Positions 57,104-64,000 of a stretch of DNA of 64,000 bases are shown here, piece by piece. Position 1 is the stretch's first letter; each line of letters begins with the position of its first letter. Source of the stretch: SPDF01 sp963812085 (GTDB lineage Bacteria > Gemmatimonadota > Gemmatimonadetes > Gemmatimonadales > GWC2-71-9); the NCBI GenBank assembly GCA_963812085.1, contig CAWETL010000003.1, forward strand, positions 806,001-870,000, read 5' to 3'. Made by a program: the position numbers and the translations under genes. Under the pieces are notes generated by a model. It ran no database searches. It saw nothing but the letters and a program-made list of their open reading frames with translations, and had not been told where the DNA came from.

Positions 57104-58465
57104 ATGCGACACCTTCTCATGGTGTGCGCGCTGGCATTGACAGCCGGCACCGCACATGCGCAGCAGGCCGACAAGCAGCCAGAGACGACCGCTGCCGACA
57201 CGGCGGGACTGCGAATGCCCCCGGACTGTGCCCGGGACTCCCAGCCGCAGGACGTCGCCACCGCCGACTCGCTCTGTCTCAGCCGGCCGGAGGCGGTCGC
57301 TGCGGCGCTGCAGCGCAATCCGCAGCTCAAGGCCGTCGAGGAGCAGGTGGCGCAGGCCCGGGCCCGCAAGGTCCAGGGCACGGCGTTCCCTGACCCGCAG
57401 TTCGCGGCCGAGTGGGGCAACTCGACCCGACTGTTCGGCGGGGAGGCCGGGACCAAGACGGTGGCGGCCACGCTGACGATCCCCTTCTTCGACAAGTTCC
57501 GCCTCTGGCACGACATCGGGCGGGCGGACGTCCAGGCCAATCAGGCAAACCTCGAGCTCGTTCGTCAGCTCCTCGCGTCACAGACCTCGGAGACCTACGA
57601 CTCGCTGCTGATGTCGATTCGGCATCGCCGGATCCTCGAGGATGCCAAGTCGATGGCCGACGAGTTCCTGGCCAAAACCGAGTCCCGGTTCCGGGCGGGG
57701 ACCGTCCCGCGACTCGATGTCGTCCAGGCCCAGGTGGACGAGGCGAGCGCGCAGAACGACCTCATTGCGAGCGAATCCGGGGTGGCGAACGCCCGTGCCG
57801 CCCTCAATCGCCTCCTCGACCGGCCCCTCGGCGCCCCGATCTCGGCCTCCGATTCCCTGGCCGTCCCTCCCGACCTGCCGCCCCTCGACACGCTGCTCGG
57901 CGCCGCGGTGGGCGCGCGCCCCGACGTCACGGGCCTCAACCGCCAGCTGGAGGGCGCACGGGCCAACACCGCCCTGGTGCACGAGTTCTGGTTCCCCGAC
58001 ATCGCGATCGGCGTCGGCCACGACTATGCCGCCCCCGGCCCCGGCAATCTCTTCACCGCGGTCTACTTTCCGATTCCAATTTTCTACTGGAACCACGCCA
58101 AGGGCGAGATTGCCCAGTCGCGTCACGCCGAAGCCGAGCTCGAGGCCTCGCGGCAGGACCTGCTCGCCCAGGTCAACCAGGACGTCCGGGTGGCGTATGC
58201 GGCGGCCTCGACCTCGCTGCGGCAGGTGCAGTTCCAGCGCGATGTCCTGGTGCCGTCCGCGCGCGAGGCCTACCGAATCGCCATCGCCAGCTATGCGCTG
58301 GGGGGATCCTCATCGCTCGAGGTGCTCGGCGCACGGCGCGCCCTCACCGACGCCGAAAGCCAATACACCGACGCACTCGCCGCTGCCGACATGTCGCGAG
58401 CCGAGCTGGAACGCGCCGTGGCCGTTCCCCTTTCGTCCTTCCAGGCCGGAGGTCCCGCCCGATGA
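57104..58465 (+). CDS. TolC-family outer-membrane efflux protein (CzcC/CusC type)
   Basis: A 453-residue outer-membrane channel. Signal peptide MRHLLMVCALALTAGTAHA; two repeats of long coiled helices follow (AVAAALQRNPQLKAVEEQVA..., AGTVPRLDVVQAQVDEASAQ, VAYAAASTSLRQVQFQRDVL). The strand segment ending in the equatorial region (FWFPDIAIGVGHDY) fits OEP proteins. It is first of the three CBA pump genes, overlapping the adaptor gene by four bases (ATGA). Confidence 0.9.
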   Translation: MRHLLMVCALALTAGTAHAQQADKQPETTAADTAGLRMPPDCARDSQPQDVATADSLCLSRPEAVAAALQRNPQLKAVEEQVAQARARKVQGTAFPDPQFAAEWGNSTRLFGGEAGTKTVAATLTIPFFDKFRLWHDIGRADVQANQANLELVRQLLASQTSETYDSLLMSIRHRRILEDAKSMADEFLAKTESRFRAGTVPRLDVVQAQVDEASAQNDLIASESGVANARAALNRLLDRPLGAPISASDSLAVPPDLPPLDTLLGAAVGARPDVTGLNRQLEGARANTALVHEFWFPDIAIGVGHDYAAPGPGNLFTAVYFPIPIFYWNHAKGEIAQSRHAEAELEASRQDLLAQVNQDVRVAYAAASTSLRQVQFQRDVLVPSAREAYRIAIASYALGGSSSLEVLGARRALTDAESQYTDALAAADMSRAELERAVAVPLSSFQAGGPAR

Positions 58466-59604
58466 TCCGCTCCGATCTCCTCGCTGCTTCCCTCGCGGCC
58501 CTCCTCGCGCTGGGATGTTCCAGGAAGGTCTCCCCGGGTGACGCACCGGCGGCGGGCAACTCTCCCGGCCAGGTCGCGGTCGACTCCGTCCAGCGCCGCC
58601 GGTTCGTCCTGCAGCGAATCGACTCCTCCCGCTATACCCCGGCGATCGTGACGACCGGCACCGTCGCCTTCAGCGCGGATCGCTCGACGCAAGTGCTTGC
58701 CCCGATTTCCGGTCCGGTTTCCCGCCTCCTGGTGCAGCCGGGCGCCCGGGTGCGCGCCGGCCAGGCGCTGGCCACCGTGGCCTCATCCGACTTCGCCGAT
58801 GCCGTCGCGAACTTCAGCAAGGCCGAAGCGGTGTGGCGGAACGCGAAGAAGATCGCGAACCTGGACGAGCAACTCTACGCCAGCGACGGGATCGCTCGCC
58901 GCGACGTGGACCAGGCCCGGACCGACCTCGATGGCGCCACCGCTGACCGGGACGCCGCCCTGGTCCAGCTCCGCGCCCTCGGCGCGGACGACGCCGCGGT
59001 CGCCCTGATCCGGAGCGGGAAGGCGGACAGCGTCCCGATCGAGGCGATCATCCGGGCACCGATCGCCGGCACGGTGGTGGAGAAGCTGATCACGCCCGGC
59101 CAATTGCTGGAGGCCGGCAGCACCCCCTGCTTCACCATCGCCGACCTCGCGACCATGTGGGTCATGGCCAATGTCTTTGAACAGGACATCCGGGAGGTCC
59201 ACGCGGGCGAACGGGCCGCCATCGTCACCGATGCCTCCCCGGACACCCTGGGCGGGAGGGTGGACTACGTTGCCGCGCTGGTCGACCCCTCCACCAAGGC
59301 CACGGCCGTCCGCATCGTGGTGCCCAACCGGGATGGGCTCCTCAAGCGCGACATGCTGGTGCAGGTCACCATCGCCTCGGCCAGGCCGCACACCGGGCTT
59401 CTGGTGCCGGTGGCGGCCGTGCTTCGAGACGACGAGAACCTCCCGTACCTCTTCCTCGCCGCGAACGACAGCACCTTCGACCGGCGGCGCATCACCCTCG
59501 GGGGGCGGGTCGGAGGCCGGTACGTCGTGTCCGACGGCCTGACCGCGGGCGATCGCGTGGTGGTCGATGGCGCGGTCTTCCTGCAGACGATGGGGGCGCA
59601 ATGA
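58462..59604 (+). CDS. RND efflux periplasmic adaptor (CzcB/CusB type)
   Basis: A 380-residue membrane-fusion protein, probably a lipoprotein (LAALLALGCSRK lipobox, Cys about residue 19). Barrel-sandwich and lipoyl halves (VLAPISGPVSRLLVQPGARV and IIRAPIAGTVVEKLITPGQLL) bracket a helical hairpin, and a beta-barrel domain follows (LWVMANVFEQDIREVHAG-like). It lacks the His-rich N-terminal extension of some CzcB proteins. ATGA overlaps on both sides show tight coupling. Confidence 0.92.
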   Translation: MIRSDLLAASLAALLALGCSRKVSPGDAPAAGNSPGQVAVDSVQRRRFVLQRIDSSRYTPAIVTTGTVAFSADRSTQVLAPISGPVSRLLVQPGARVRAGQALATVASSDFADAVANFSKAEAVWRNAKKIANLDEQLYASDGIARRDVDQARTDLDGATADRDAALVQLRALGADDAAVALIRSGKADSVPIEAIIRAPIAGTVVEKLITPGQLLEAGSTPCFTIADLATMWVMANVFEQDIREVHAGERAAIVTDASPDTLGGRVDYVAALVDPSTKATAVRIVVPNRDGLLKRDMLVQVTIASARPHTGLLVPVAAVLRDDENLPYLFLAANDSTFDRRRITLGGRVGGRYVVSDGLTAGDRVVVDGAVFLQTMGAQ

Positions 59605-62600
59605 CCGGTCCTGCCGACGCGCCCGCGGGTCCGACGGACCCCTCCGCGAGCCCGTCGATCATCCATCGCATCGTGTCGGCGGCGCTGGCCCAGCCTGTCC
59701 TGGTGCTCATCGTCGCCCTCGCGGCAACGGCGGTGGGCGTCTGGTCCTTCAGCCGGCTCCCGGTGGACGCGTACCCCGACTTGTCCCCCCCAATGGTTTC
59801 GCTGATCTCCGAATGGCCCGGGCATGCGGCCGAGGAGGTCGAGCGGCTGGTCACCGTGCCCGTCGAACTGGCGATGAACGGCCTGCCCGCGGTCGTCTCG
59901 GTGCGGTCCATCTCGCTCTACGGCCTGTCCTCCGTCGACCTCACCTTCGCCGACGGCACCGATCCGTATTTCGCACGCCAACAGGTGTTCGAGCGACTCC
60001 CTGACGCGGGCGTGCCGGACGGCGTCTCGCCGAGCGTCGCGCCGCTCGCCTCACCGTCGGGGCTGGTCTATCGCTACGTGCTCGAGAGTCCCGACCGGTC
60101 GCCGATGGAACTCAAGACCCTGCAGGACTGGGTCATCGGCAAGGCCTATCGCGCTGTGCCCGGGGTGGCCGACCTCTCGGCCTTCGGGGGCCAGTCGATG
60201 GAGTACCACGTGGTGCTCGACCCCACGAAGGTCGCGGGCGCAGGGCTGTCGGTGCCGGCCATCGCTGCCGCGCTGGGCGCCAACAACGGGAACGCGGGCG
60301 GCGGCTTCTACTCCGAGGGCGGGCAATTCTACTACGTCCGGGGGCTGGGACGGCTGAAGACGCCAGAGGACATCGGCCAGGTGGTCCTGGCGGTGAACAA
60401 CGGCACGCCGATCCTCGTGCGGGACGTCGCCCGCGTCGAGATCGGGGCCGCGCCCCGGCTGGGGCAATTCGGGTTCAACGACAACCCGGATGCCGTCGAG
60501 GGCGTGGTGATGATGCGGACGGGCGAGCAGGCCCAGACGGTGCTCAAGGGCGTGCAGGCGAAGACCGCTGAACTGAACCAGTCGGGGCTGCCCAAGGATG
60601 TCCACATCCGCCCCTTCTACGACCGGAGCGACCTGATCCACCTCACCACCCGGACGGTGGTGGACAACCTGCTGCGCGGGATCGTGCTGGTCATCATCGT
60701 CCTGATGCTCTTCCTGCTCGACGTCCGCTCGGGATTGATCGTGGCGGTGACCATTCCGCTCGCGCTGCTCTTCGCGGCCATCTGCCTCGACCTGAGGCAC
60801 ATTCCGGCTAACCTGCTCTCGATCGGGGCGATCGACTTCGGCATCCTGGTGGACGGCGCCGTCGTGATGGTGGAGAACATCTACCGCGCGCTGGTGGCCC
60901 GGGAGGGCACCGAGTATTCCATCAGGGAGGTCATCGTTGCGGCGGCGGGCGAGGTGGACCGGCCGGTGGTGTACGCCATCGCCATCATCATCGCCGGGTT
61001 CCTCCCCATCTACGTCCTGTCCGGGCCCTCCGGCCGCCTGTTCCGGCCGATGGCCGACACCACCATCTTCGCCCTGGTCGGCGCGCTGGCGCTGACCCTG
61101 ACGGTCGTGCCCGTCCTCTGCGCCTGGCTCCTGCGCGGGGGCGTCCGCGAGCGCCGCAACGTCGCCTTCGAGGCGATCCGCGACGCCTACACCCGGACCC
61201 TCGACTGGTGCCTCCGCTATCCGCGGCGCACCACGGGCGCCGCCGTCGCCGCCTTCGTGGGTGCCCTGCTCCTGACCCGCTTCATCGGCGCCGAGTTCAT
61301 GCCCCACCTCGACGAGGGCGCGCTCTGGGTGCGGGCCACGATGCCGCCGACGATCTCGCTCGAGGAGTCCAGCCGGATCGTGCCGGAAATCCGCCAGCTC
61401 CTCCGGACATTCCCGCAGGTGACCGAGGTCGCCTCGGAGCATGGCCGGCCCGACGACGGCACCGATGCGACCGGCTTCTTCAACGCCGAGTTCTACGTCG
61501 GGCTCAAGCCCTACGGGGAGTGGGAGGGGCCCATTCGGACCAAGCCCGAGCTGATCGAGGCCATCGGCCAGAAGCTGGCTCGGTTCCCCGGCATCACCTT
61601 CAACTACACCCAGCCCGCCGAGGATGCGGTCGACGAGGCCGAAACCGGCCTCAAGAGTTCGCTCGCGGTCAAGATCTTCGGCCCTGACCTGCAGGTGCTC
61701 GAGGCGAAGGCGCGCGCCATCGCCCGGGTGATGGGCGAGGTGCGGGGCATCGACCGGATCCTGGTGGTGGAGGAACTGGGGCAGCCCAGCCTGACGGTCG
61801 ACATCGACCGGGCCAAGATCGCCAAGTACGGCATCAACGTCGAGGACGTCAACGGCCTCATCGAGGCGGCGGTCGGGGGCACGGCCGCAACCCAGGTGGT
61901 CCAGGGGGAGGAGCTCTTTGACCTGGTGGTCCGCCTCGACCCGAAGTACCGGGAAACGCCGGAGGAGATCGGCTCGATCCTGGTGGCGGCGCCCAACGGC
62001 CAGCAGATACCCCTGCATGAACTGGCGACGATCGAGGTCGCCAGCGGCGCGTCGTTCATCTACCGGGAAGGCAATTCGCGCTATATCGGGGTGCAGTATG
62101 CCGTCGAAGGCCGGGACCTGGCAGGCACGGTCCAGGAGGCGCGTTCGCGCGTCGCCGCGGTGGTGTCGCTCCCGCAGGGCTATCGGGTGGAGTGGGGAGG
62201 AGAGTACCAGGAATACACGGCGTCCCGAAGCCAGCTGGCGGTGGTCCTGCCGCTCACCGTCGCGCTGATCTTCCTCCTGCTCTTCGCGCTCTACCGGAAC
62301 GTCAGCTTTCCGCTCATCACCGTCGTCGGGGTGGCGCTGTCCGCTCCCGTCGGGGGCCTCCTGACGCTGGCCCTGACGGGCACCCCGTTCTCGGTGTCCT
62401 CCGGCATCGGATTCCTGGCGCTCTTCGGCGTATCGGTGCAGACCGCGGTGGTCTACATCTCCTACGCCAATGAGCTGCGCCTCGGCGGGCGCTCCATCGC
62501 GGACGCCGCCCGGGAGGCGGCGATCTTCCGGCTCCGGCCCATCATGATGACCGCGCTGGTGGCGGCGCTCGGCCTGCTGCCCGCCGCACTCTCTACGGGA

Positions 62601-62735
62601 GTCGGCTCGGACTCCCAGCGCCCCTTCGCGCTGGTCATCGTGGGCGGACTGATTTCACGGCTGTTCATCAGCATCCTGCTCATGCCGGTGCTCTATGTCG
62701 GCGTGGCGAGGGAGGGCGACCGGCTGGAGGTCTGA
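59601..62735 (+). CDS. Heavy-metal efflux RND permease (CzcA/CusA family)
   Basis: A 1044-residue inner-membrane proton/metal antiporter with twelve predicted helices and two large periplasmic loops. The TM4 motif DFGILVDGAVVMVEN carries the acidic residues (Asp, Asp, Glu) characteristic of the divalent-cation HME-RND group such as CzcA/CnrA, rather than the Met-based MVDAAIVMIEN of CusA. The N-terminal RLPVDAYPDLSPPMV and porter-domain GFNDNPDAVEGVVMMRTGE also fit. Zn2+, Co2+, Cd2+ or Ni2+ are likely substrates. Confidence 0.93.
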   Translation: MTGPADAPAGPTDPSASPSIIHRIVSAALAQPVLVLIVALAATAVGVWSFSRLPVDAYPDLSPPMVSLISEWPGHAAEEVERLVTVPVELAMNGLPAVVSVRSISLYGLSSVDLTFADGTDPYFARQQVFERLPDAGVPDGVSPSVAPLASPSGLVYRYVLESPDRSPMELKTLQDWVIGKAYRAVPGVADLSAFGGQSMEYHVVLDPTKVAGAGLSVPAIAAALGANNGNAGGGFYSEGGQFYYVRGLGRLKTPEDIGQVVLAVNNGTPILVRDVARVEIGAAPRLGQFGFNDNPDAVEGVVMMRTGEQAQTVLKGVQAKTAELNQSGLPKDVHIRPFYDRSDLIHLTTRTVVDNLLRGIVLVIIVLMLFLLDVRSGLIVAVTIPLALLFAAICLDLRHIPANLLSIGAIDFGILVDGAVVMVENIYRALVAREGTEYSIREVIVAAAGEVDRPVVYAIAIIIAGFLPIYVLSGPSGRLFRPMADTTIFALVGALALTLTVVPVLCAWLLRGGVRERRNVAFEAIRDAYTRTLDWCLRYPRRTTGAAVAAFVGALLLTRFIGAEFMPHLDEGALWVRATMPPTISLEESSRIVPEIRQLLRTFPQVTEVASEHGRPDDGTDATGFFNAEFYVGLKPYGEWEGPIRTKPELIEAIGQKLARFPGITFNYTQPAEDAVDEAETGLKSSLAVKIFGPDLQVLEAKARAIARVMGEVRGIDRILVVEELGQPSLTVDIDRAKIAKYGINVEDVNGLIEAAVGGTAATQVVQGEELFDLVVRLDPKYRETPEEIGSILVAAPNGQQIPLHELATIEVASGASFIYREGNSRYIGVQYAVEGRDLAGTVQEARSRVAAVVSLPQGYRVEWGGEYQEYTASRSQLAVVLPLTVALIFLLLFALYRNVSFPLITVVGVALSAPVGGLLTLALTGTPFSVSSGIGFLALFGVSVQTAVVYISYANELRLGGRSIADAAREAAIFRLRPIMMTALVAALGLLPAALSTGVGSDSQRPFALVIVGGLISRLFISILLMPVLYVGVAREGDRLEV

Positions 62736-62825
62736 ACGCAGGACTTGCTGACCTGGCGGCCCCAAGCGCAGCGAGGGCAAGGAACCGGAATAGGCAACCG
62801 ATCCGGGACGGGTACGCGGCGTGGC

Positions 62826-62930
62826 GGGCGGACCGCAGTGCGGAATCTGGAGCGGTCGGAAGCGTCTCGAGACGCCGCGGGGCGGCTGACCGGCCACAAG
62901 ACGGATTCGGTCTATGCACGGTACAACGAC
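62826..62930 (+). pseudogene. Tyrosine recombinase C-terminal remnant
   Basis: A 35-codon fragment (RGGRTAVRNLERSEASR..., then LTGHKTDSVYARYN) matches the end of phage-type integrases: the second catalytic Arg (R in RTAVRNL), the GHKT His box and the Y-x-R-Y tyrosine region. No N-terminal domain, start codon or full gene is present. The GHKT-type end differs from integron integrases. It abuts the IS remnant, marking a recombined junction. Confidence 0.75.
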
Positions 62931-62958
62931 TGGCGCATCAGCTGCGGCCCCCGGGTGA

Positions 62959-63304
62959 GAGCTCGGCATCACCCACCAGCGCACCACGCCCGGCAGCCCC
63001 CAGGAGAACGGCGCCCACGAACGCCTGCACAAAACCCTCAAGGCACGCGCGACCCGGCCCCCTGCCGCGAACTTCAACACCCAACCGCGGGTCTGCAATG
63101 CCCTTCAGGCGACCTACATCGAACACCTTCCGGCTCCACTCCAGCCAACACTTCCTGAGCCAGGCGCTCAACAACGAACACATCGGGCTGGAGGAAGTCC
63201 GAGACGGCCTCCGGAACCTCCTCCACTACGAGACGCTCCTCGGACGCGTTGACGAACACACCCACACCATCGCCGGGGCTCCCTCCCTCGGAGGAAAGTG
63301 TTAA
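62959..63304 (+). pseudogene. IS481-type transposase remnant, frameshifted
   Basis: The end of a DDE integrase-core transposase. The first frame reads ELGITHQRTTPGSPQENGAH then ERLHKTLKARATRPPAANF, containing the third catalytic residue (Glu of PQENG). The C-terminal part (HFLSQALNNEHIGLEEV...LLGRVDEHTHT) is in the next frame, and a stop precedes the first part. About two thirds of the gene, including the DD residues, is missing. It is followed by terminal-repeat-like motifs at 63299-63342. Confidence 0.8.
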
Positions 63305-63342
63305 CCATGCCCCCAGGCATTCTGTCAGCTATGTCCCTGGTT
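63299..63342. repeat. IS terminal region with two related motifs
   Basis: Two similar 17-18-base units, GTTAACCATGCCCCCAGG (63300-63317) and GTCAGCTATGTCCCTGG (63324-63340), resemble the ends of IS481-type elements. The second lies inside the 3' end of the deaminase gene and supplies its last codons and stop. Confidence 0.55.
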
Positions 63343-63816
63343 GCTCAGTGGAGGCCAAAAGCCAGCATGGACAGCCCGCGCCTCATCGCTCAACATTGGC
63401 CCGGAGACAGTGACCGGTTCGGTGGCCCGTGCGATGAGCTCGCGGCACGGTACCAGGAAATCGGGTCCTGTCACCGCAGCCAGTTCCTCGGCCGAGAGGG
63501 CATAGACCAGTGAGCGGATGCCCGCCCAGTACAGCTTGCCAACGCACATGGCGCATGGCTCACAGCTGGTGTAGAGCGTGGCTCGCCGGATTTGGTCTGG
63601 CGAGAGCCGCCGGATGGCACTCGCAATGAGGTTGGTCTCCGCATGGCTGGTTGGATCCCGCTCGGAATGAACGGCATTCATCGCGGTAAGCACGACCTCT
63701 CCGTCGAGAACGAGAAGCGCGCCAAAGGGATGGTTGCCCTCGGCCCGGGCTTGGCTGGCAAGCGCGATCGCCTGCCTGACGAATTGCTCGGGCGGAGTCT
63801 GCGGCCCCAAGTTCAT
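63325..63816 (-). CDS. Nucleoside deaminase (guanine/cytidine deaminase-like), cassette gene
   Basis: A 163-residue zinc deaminase of the CDA fold. Motifs: EGNHPFGALLVLDGEVV, SHAETNLI (His ligand and catalytic Glu) and TSCEPCAMCVG (two Cys ligands). The NHPFGA segment is closest to GuaD/TadA-like nucleobase deaminases. Start ATG 63816 has AAGGGG five bases upstream. The last six codons (SNQGHS) and stop come from the IS end. It begins 30 bases after the attC site, the typical position of a gene in an integron cassette. Confidence 0.88.
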   Translation of the reverse strand: MNLGPQTPPEQFVRQAIALASQARAEGNHPFGALLVLDGEVVLTAMNAVHSERDPTSHAETNLIASAIRRLSPDQIRRATLYTSCEPCAMCVGKLYWAGIRSLVYALSAEELAAVTGPDFLVPCRELIARATEPVTVSGPMLSDEARAVHAGFWPPLSNQGHS

Positions 63817-63845
63817 CTTACCCCTTAGGTGGATGCAATCCAGCG

Positions 63846-63903
63846 ACACAACGATTGAGTTCAGCCGCCGCCGAAGGCCGGCGGCTGCAGCGAAAGGTTA
63901 GAC
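63846..63903 (-). other. Integron attC-like recombination site
   Basis: Read on the minus strand, R'' is GTCTAAC (63903-63897), a perfect RYYYAAC, and R' is GTTGTGT (63852-63846), GTTRRRY with one deviation. The total is 58 bp. Between them are the inner arms GCAGCCGCCG and CGGCGGCTGAAC, closed by a short GGCCTT-type loop; GGCTGAACTCAATCGTT matches the usual right half GGCTTAACTCAAGCGTT closely. It lies 22 bp after the SDR stop and 30 bp before the deaminase start. This is the order gene-attC-gene of a cassette array. Confidence 0.78.
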
Positions 63904-63925
63904 CTCGTATTGTCCGAGCCCACGA

Positions 63926-64000
63926 CTAGCAAATCGAGTAGCCACCATCAACTGGCAGGGTGACGCCAGTGATGAAATCGGCAGCGGCAGATGCCAGGAA
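63926..64000 (-). CDS. SDR-family oxidoreductase, 3' part
   Basis: The last 24 codons and stop of a short-chain dehydrogenase/reductase, entering from beyond the window. The end FLASAAADFITGVTLPVDGG followed by YSI is the conserved SDR C-terminus, where the last strand and loop complete the cofactor-binding fold. Its reaction cannot be inferred from this piece. It appears to be the preceding cassette of the attC site. Confidence 0.85.
   Translation of the reverse strand, partial: FLASAAADFITGVTLPVDGGYSIC

Noticed and set aside
57104..62735. Copper/silver (Cus) efflux system
   Set aside because: The permease has the acidic DFGILVDGAVVMVEN motif of divalent-metal pumps instead of the Cus-type motif, and no CusF-like protein was seen.
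62826..62930. Integron integrase (IntI) remnant
   Set aside because: The fragment has GHKTDSVYARYN, typical of phage/plasmid tyrosine recombinases, not the LLGHSDV...TYTH end of IntI.
63846..63903. Reading the attC-like site on the plus strand with GTTAGAC as R'
   Set aside because: The left partner would be ACACAAC, a poorer R'' match, and both flanking genes are on the minus strand with correct cassette order only in that direction.

Overview
The window is one 64 kb stretch of high-GC chromosomal DNA from a Gram-negative-type, aerobically respiring bacterium. The gene complement best fits Gemmatimonadota. It includes secreted M28 and M1 peptidases, a Bacteroidetes-like SdhCAB, an LDH-type malate dehydrogenase, a complete cyanophycin operon, and very tight operons with GTGA, ATGA and TGATG overlaps. 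The phylum is an inference from gene content, since no rRNA is present. No tRNA, rRNA or CRISPR array was recognised.

The left part (1-30 kb) is core metabolism and information processing, almost all on the minus strand. It starts with the end of dcd and the two secreted peptidases. Then comes an mdh-sdhC-sdhA-sdhB operon that continues into an outer-membrane-type protein and an LVIVD lipoprotein. Next are trmL, moaD-moaE-moaA, and an HU gene with a near-consensus promoter and a good terminator. A glycolytic run follows (gap-pgk-serine hydrolase-tpiA-secG), leading into carA. The carA start codon sits in the loop of a terminator-like hairpin. A long housekeeping operon then runs yicC-gmk-rpoZ-coaBC-udg-dnaB-radA-ispD-tsaC-LMW-PTPase-aroE-comF. 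In it, the 5' end of udg is split by an inverted-repeat insertion.

The middle (30-44 kb) carries a respiratory cluster on the minus strand. Its order is porin-like monohaem cytochrome, dihaem cytochrome c, cupredoxin-like protein, cytochrome oxidase subunits II and I, two subunit-III-type proteins, subunit IV, and a 45-residue membrane peptide. Subunit I appears to lack the K-channel Thr and Lys. A large secreted protein, a TonB-plug outer membrane protein, leucyl aminopeptidase and a GNAT acetyltransferase flank the cluster.

From 44.3 to 52.3 kb lies a plus-strand cyanophycin operon: isoaspartyl dipeptidase, cyanophycinase, cyanophycin synthetase (interrupted by one extra base), a CphA paralogue without an ATP-grasp domain, and an amidase. 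A palindromic dispersed-type repeat and an ArsC/ABC-F fusion gene follow.

The right end (55-64 kb) is accessory. An OmpA-family protein is followed by a CzcCBA-type heavy-metal efflux operon with a promoter that may give a leaderless first message. After it lie a tyrosine-recombinase remnant, a frameshifted IS481-type transposase remnant, a nucleoside deaminase, a 58-bp integron attC-like site and the end of an SDR gene. The last three have the layout of an integron cassette array (SDR, attC, deaminase, read on the minus strand) whose far edge has been cut by the IS remnant.
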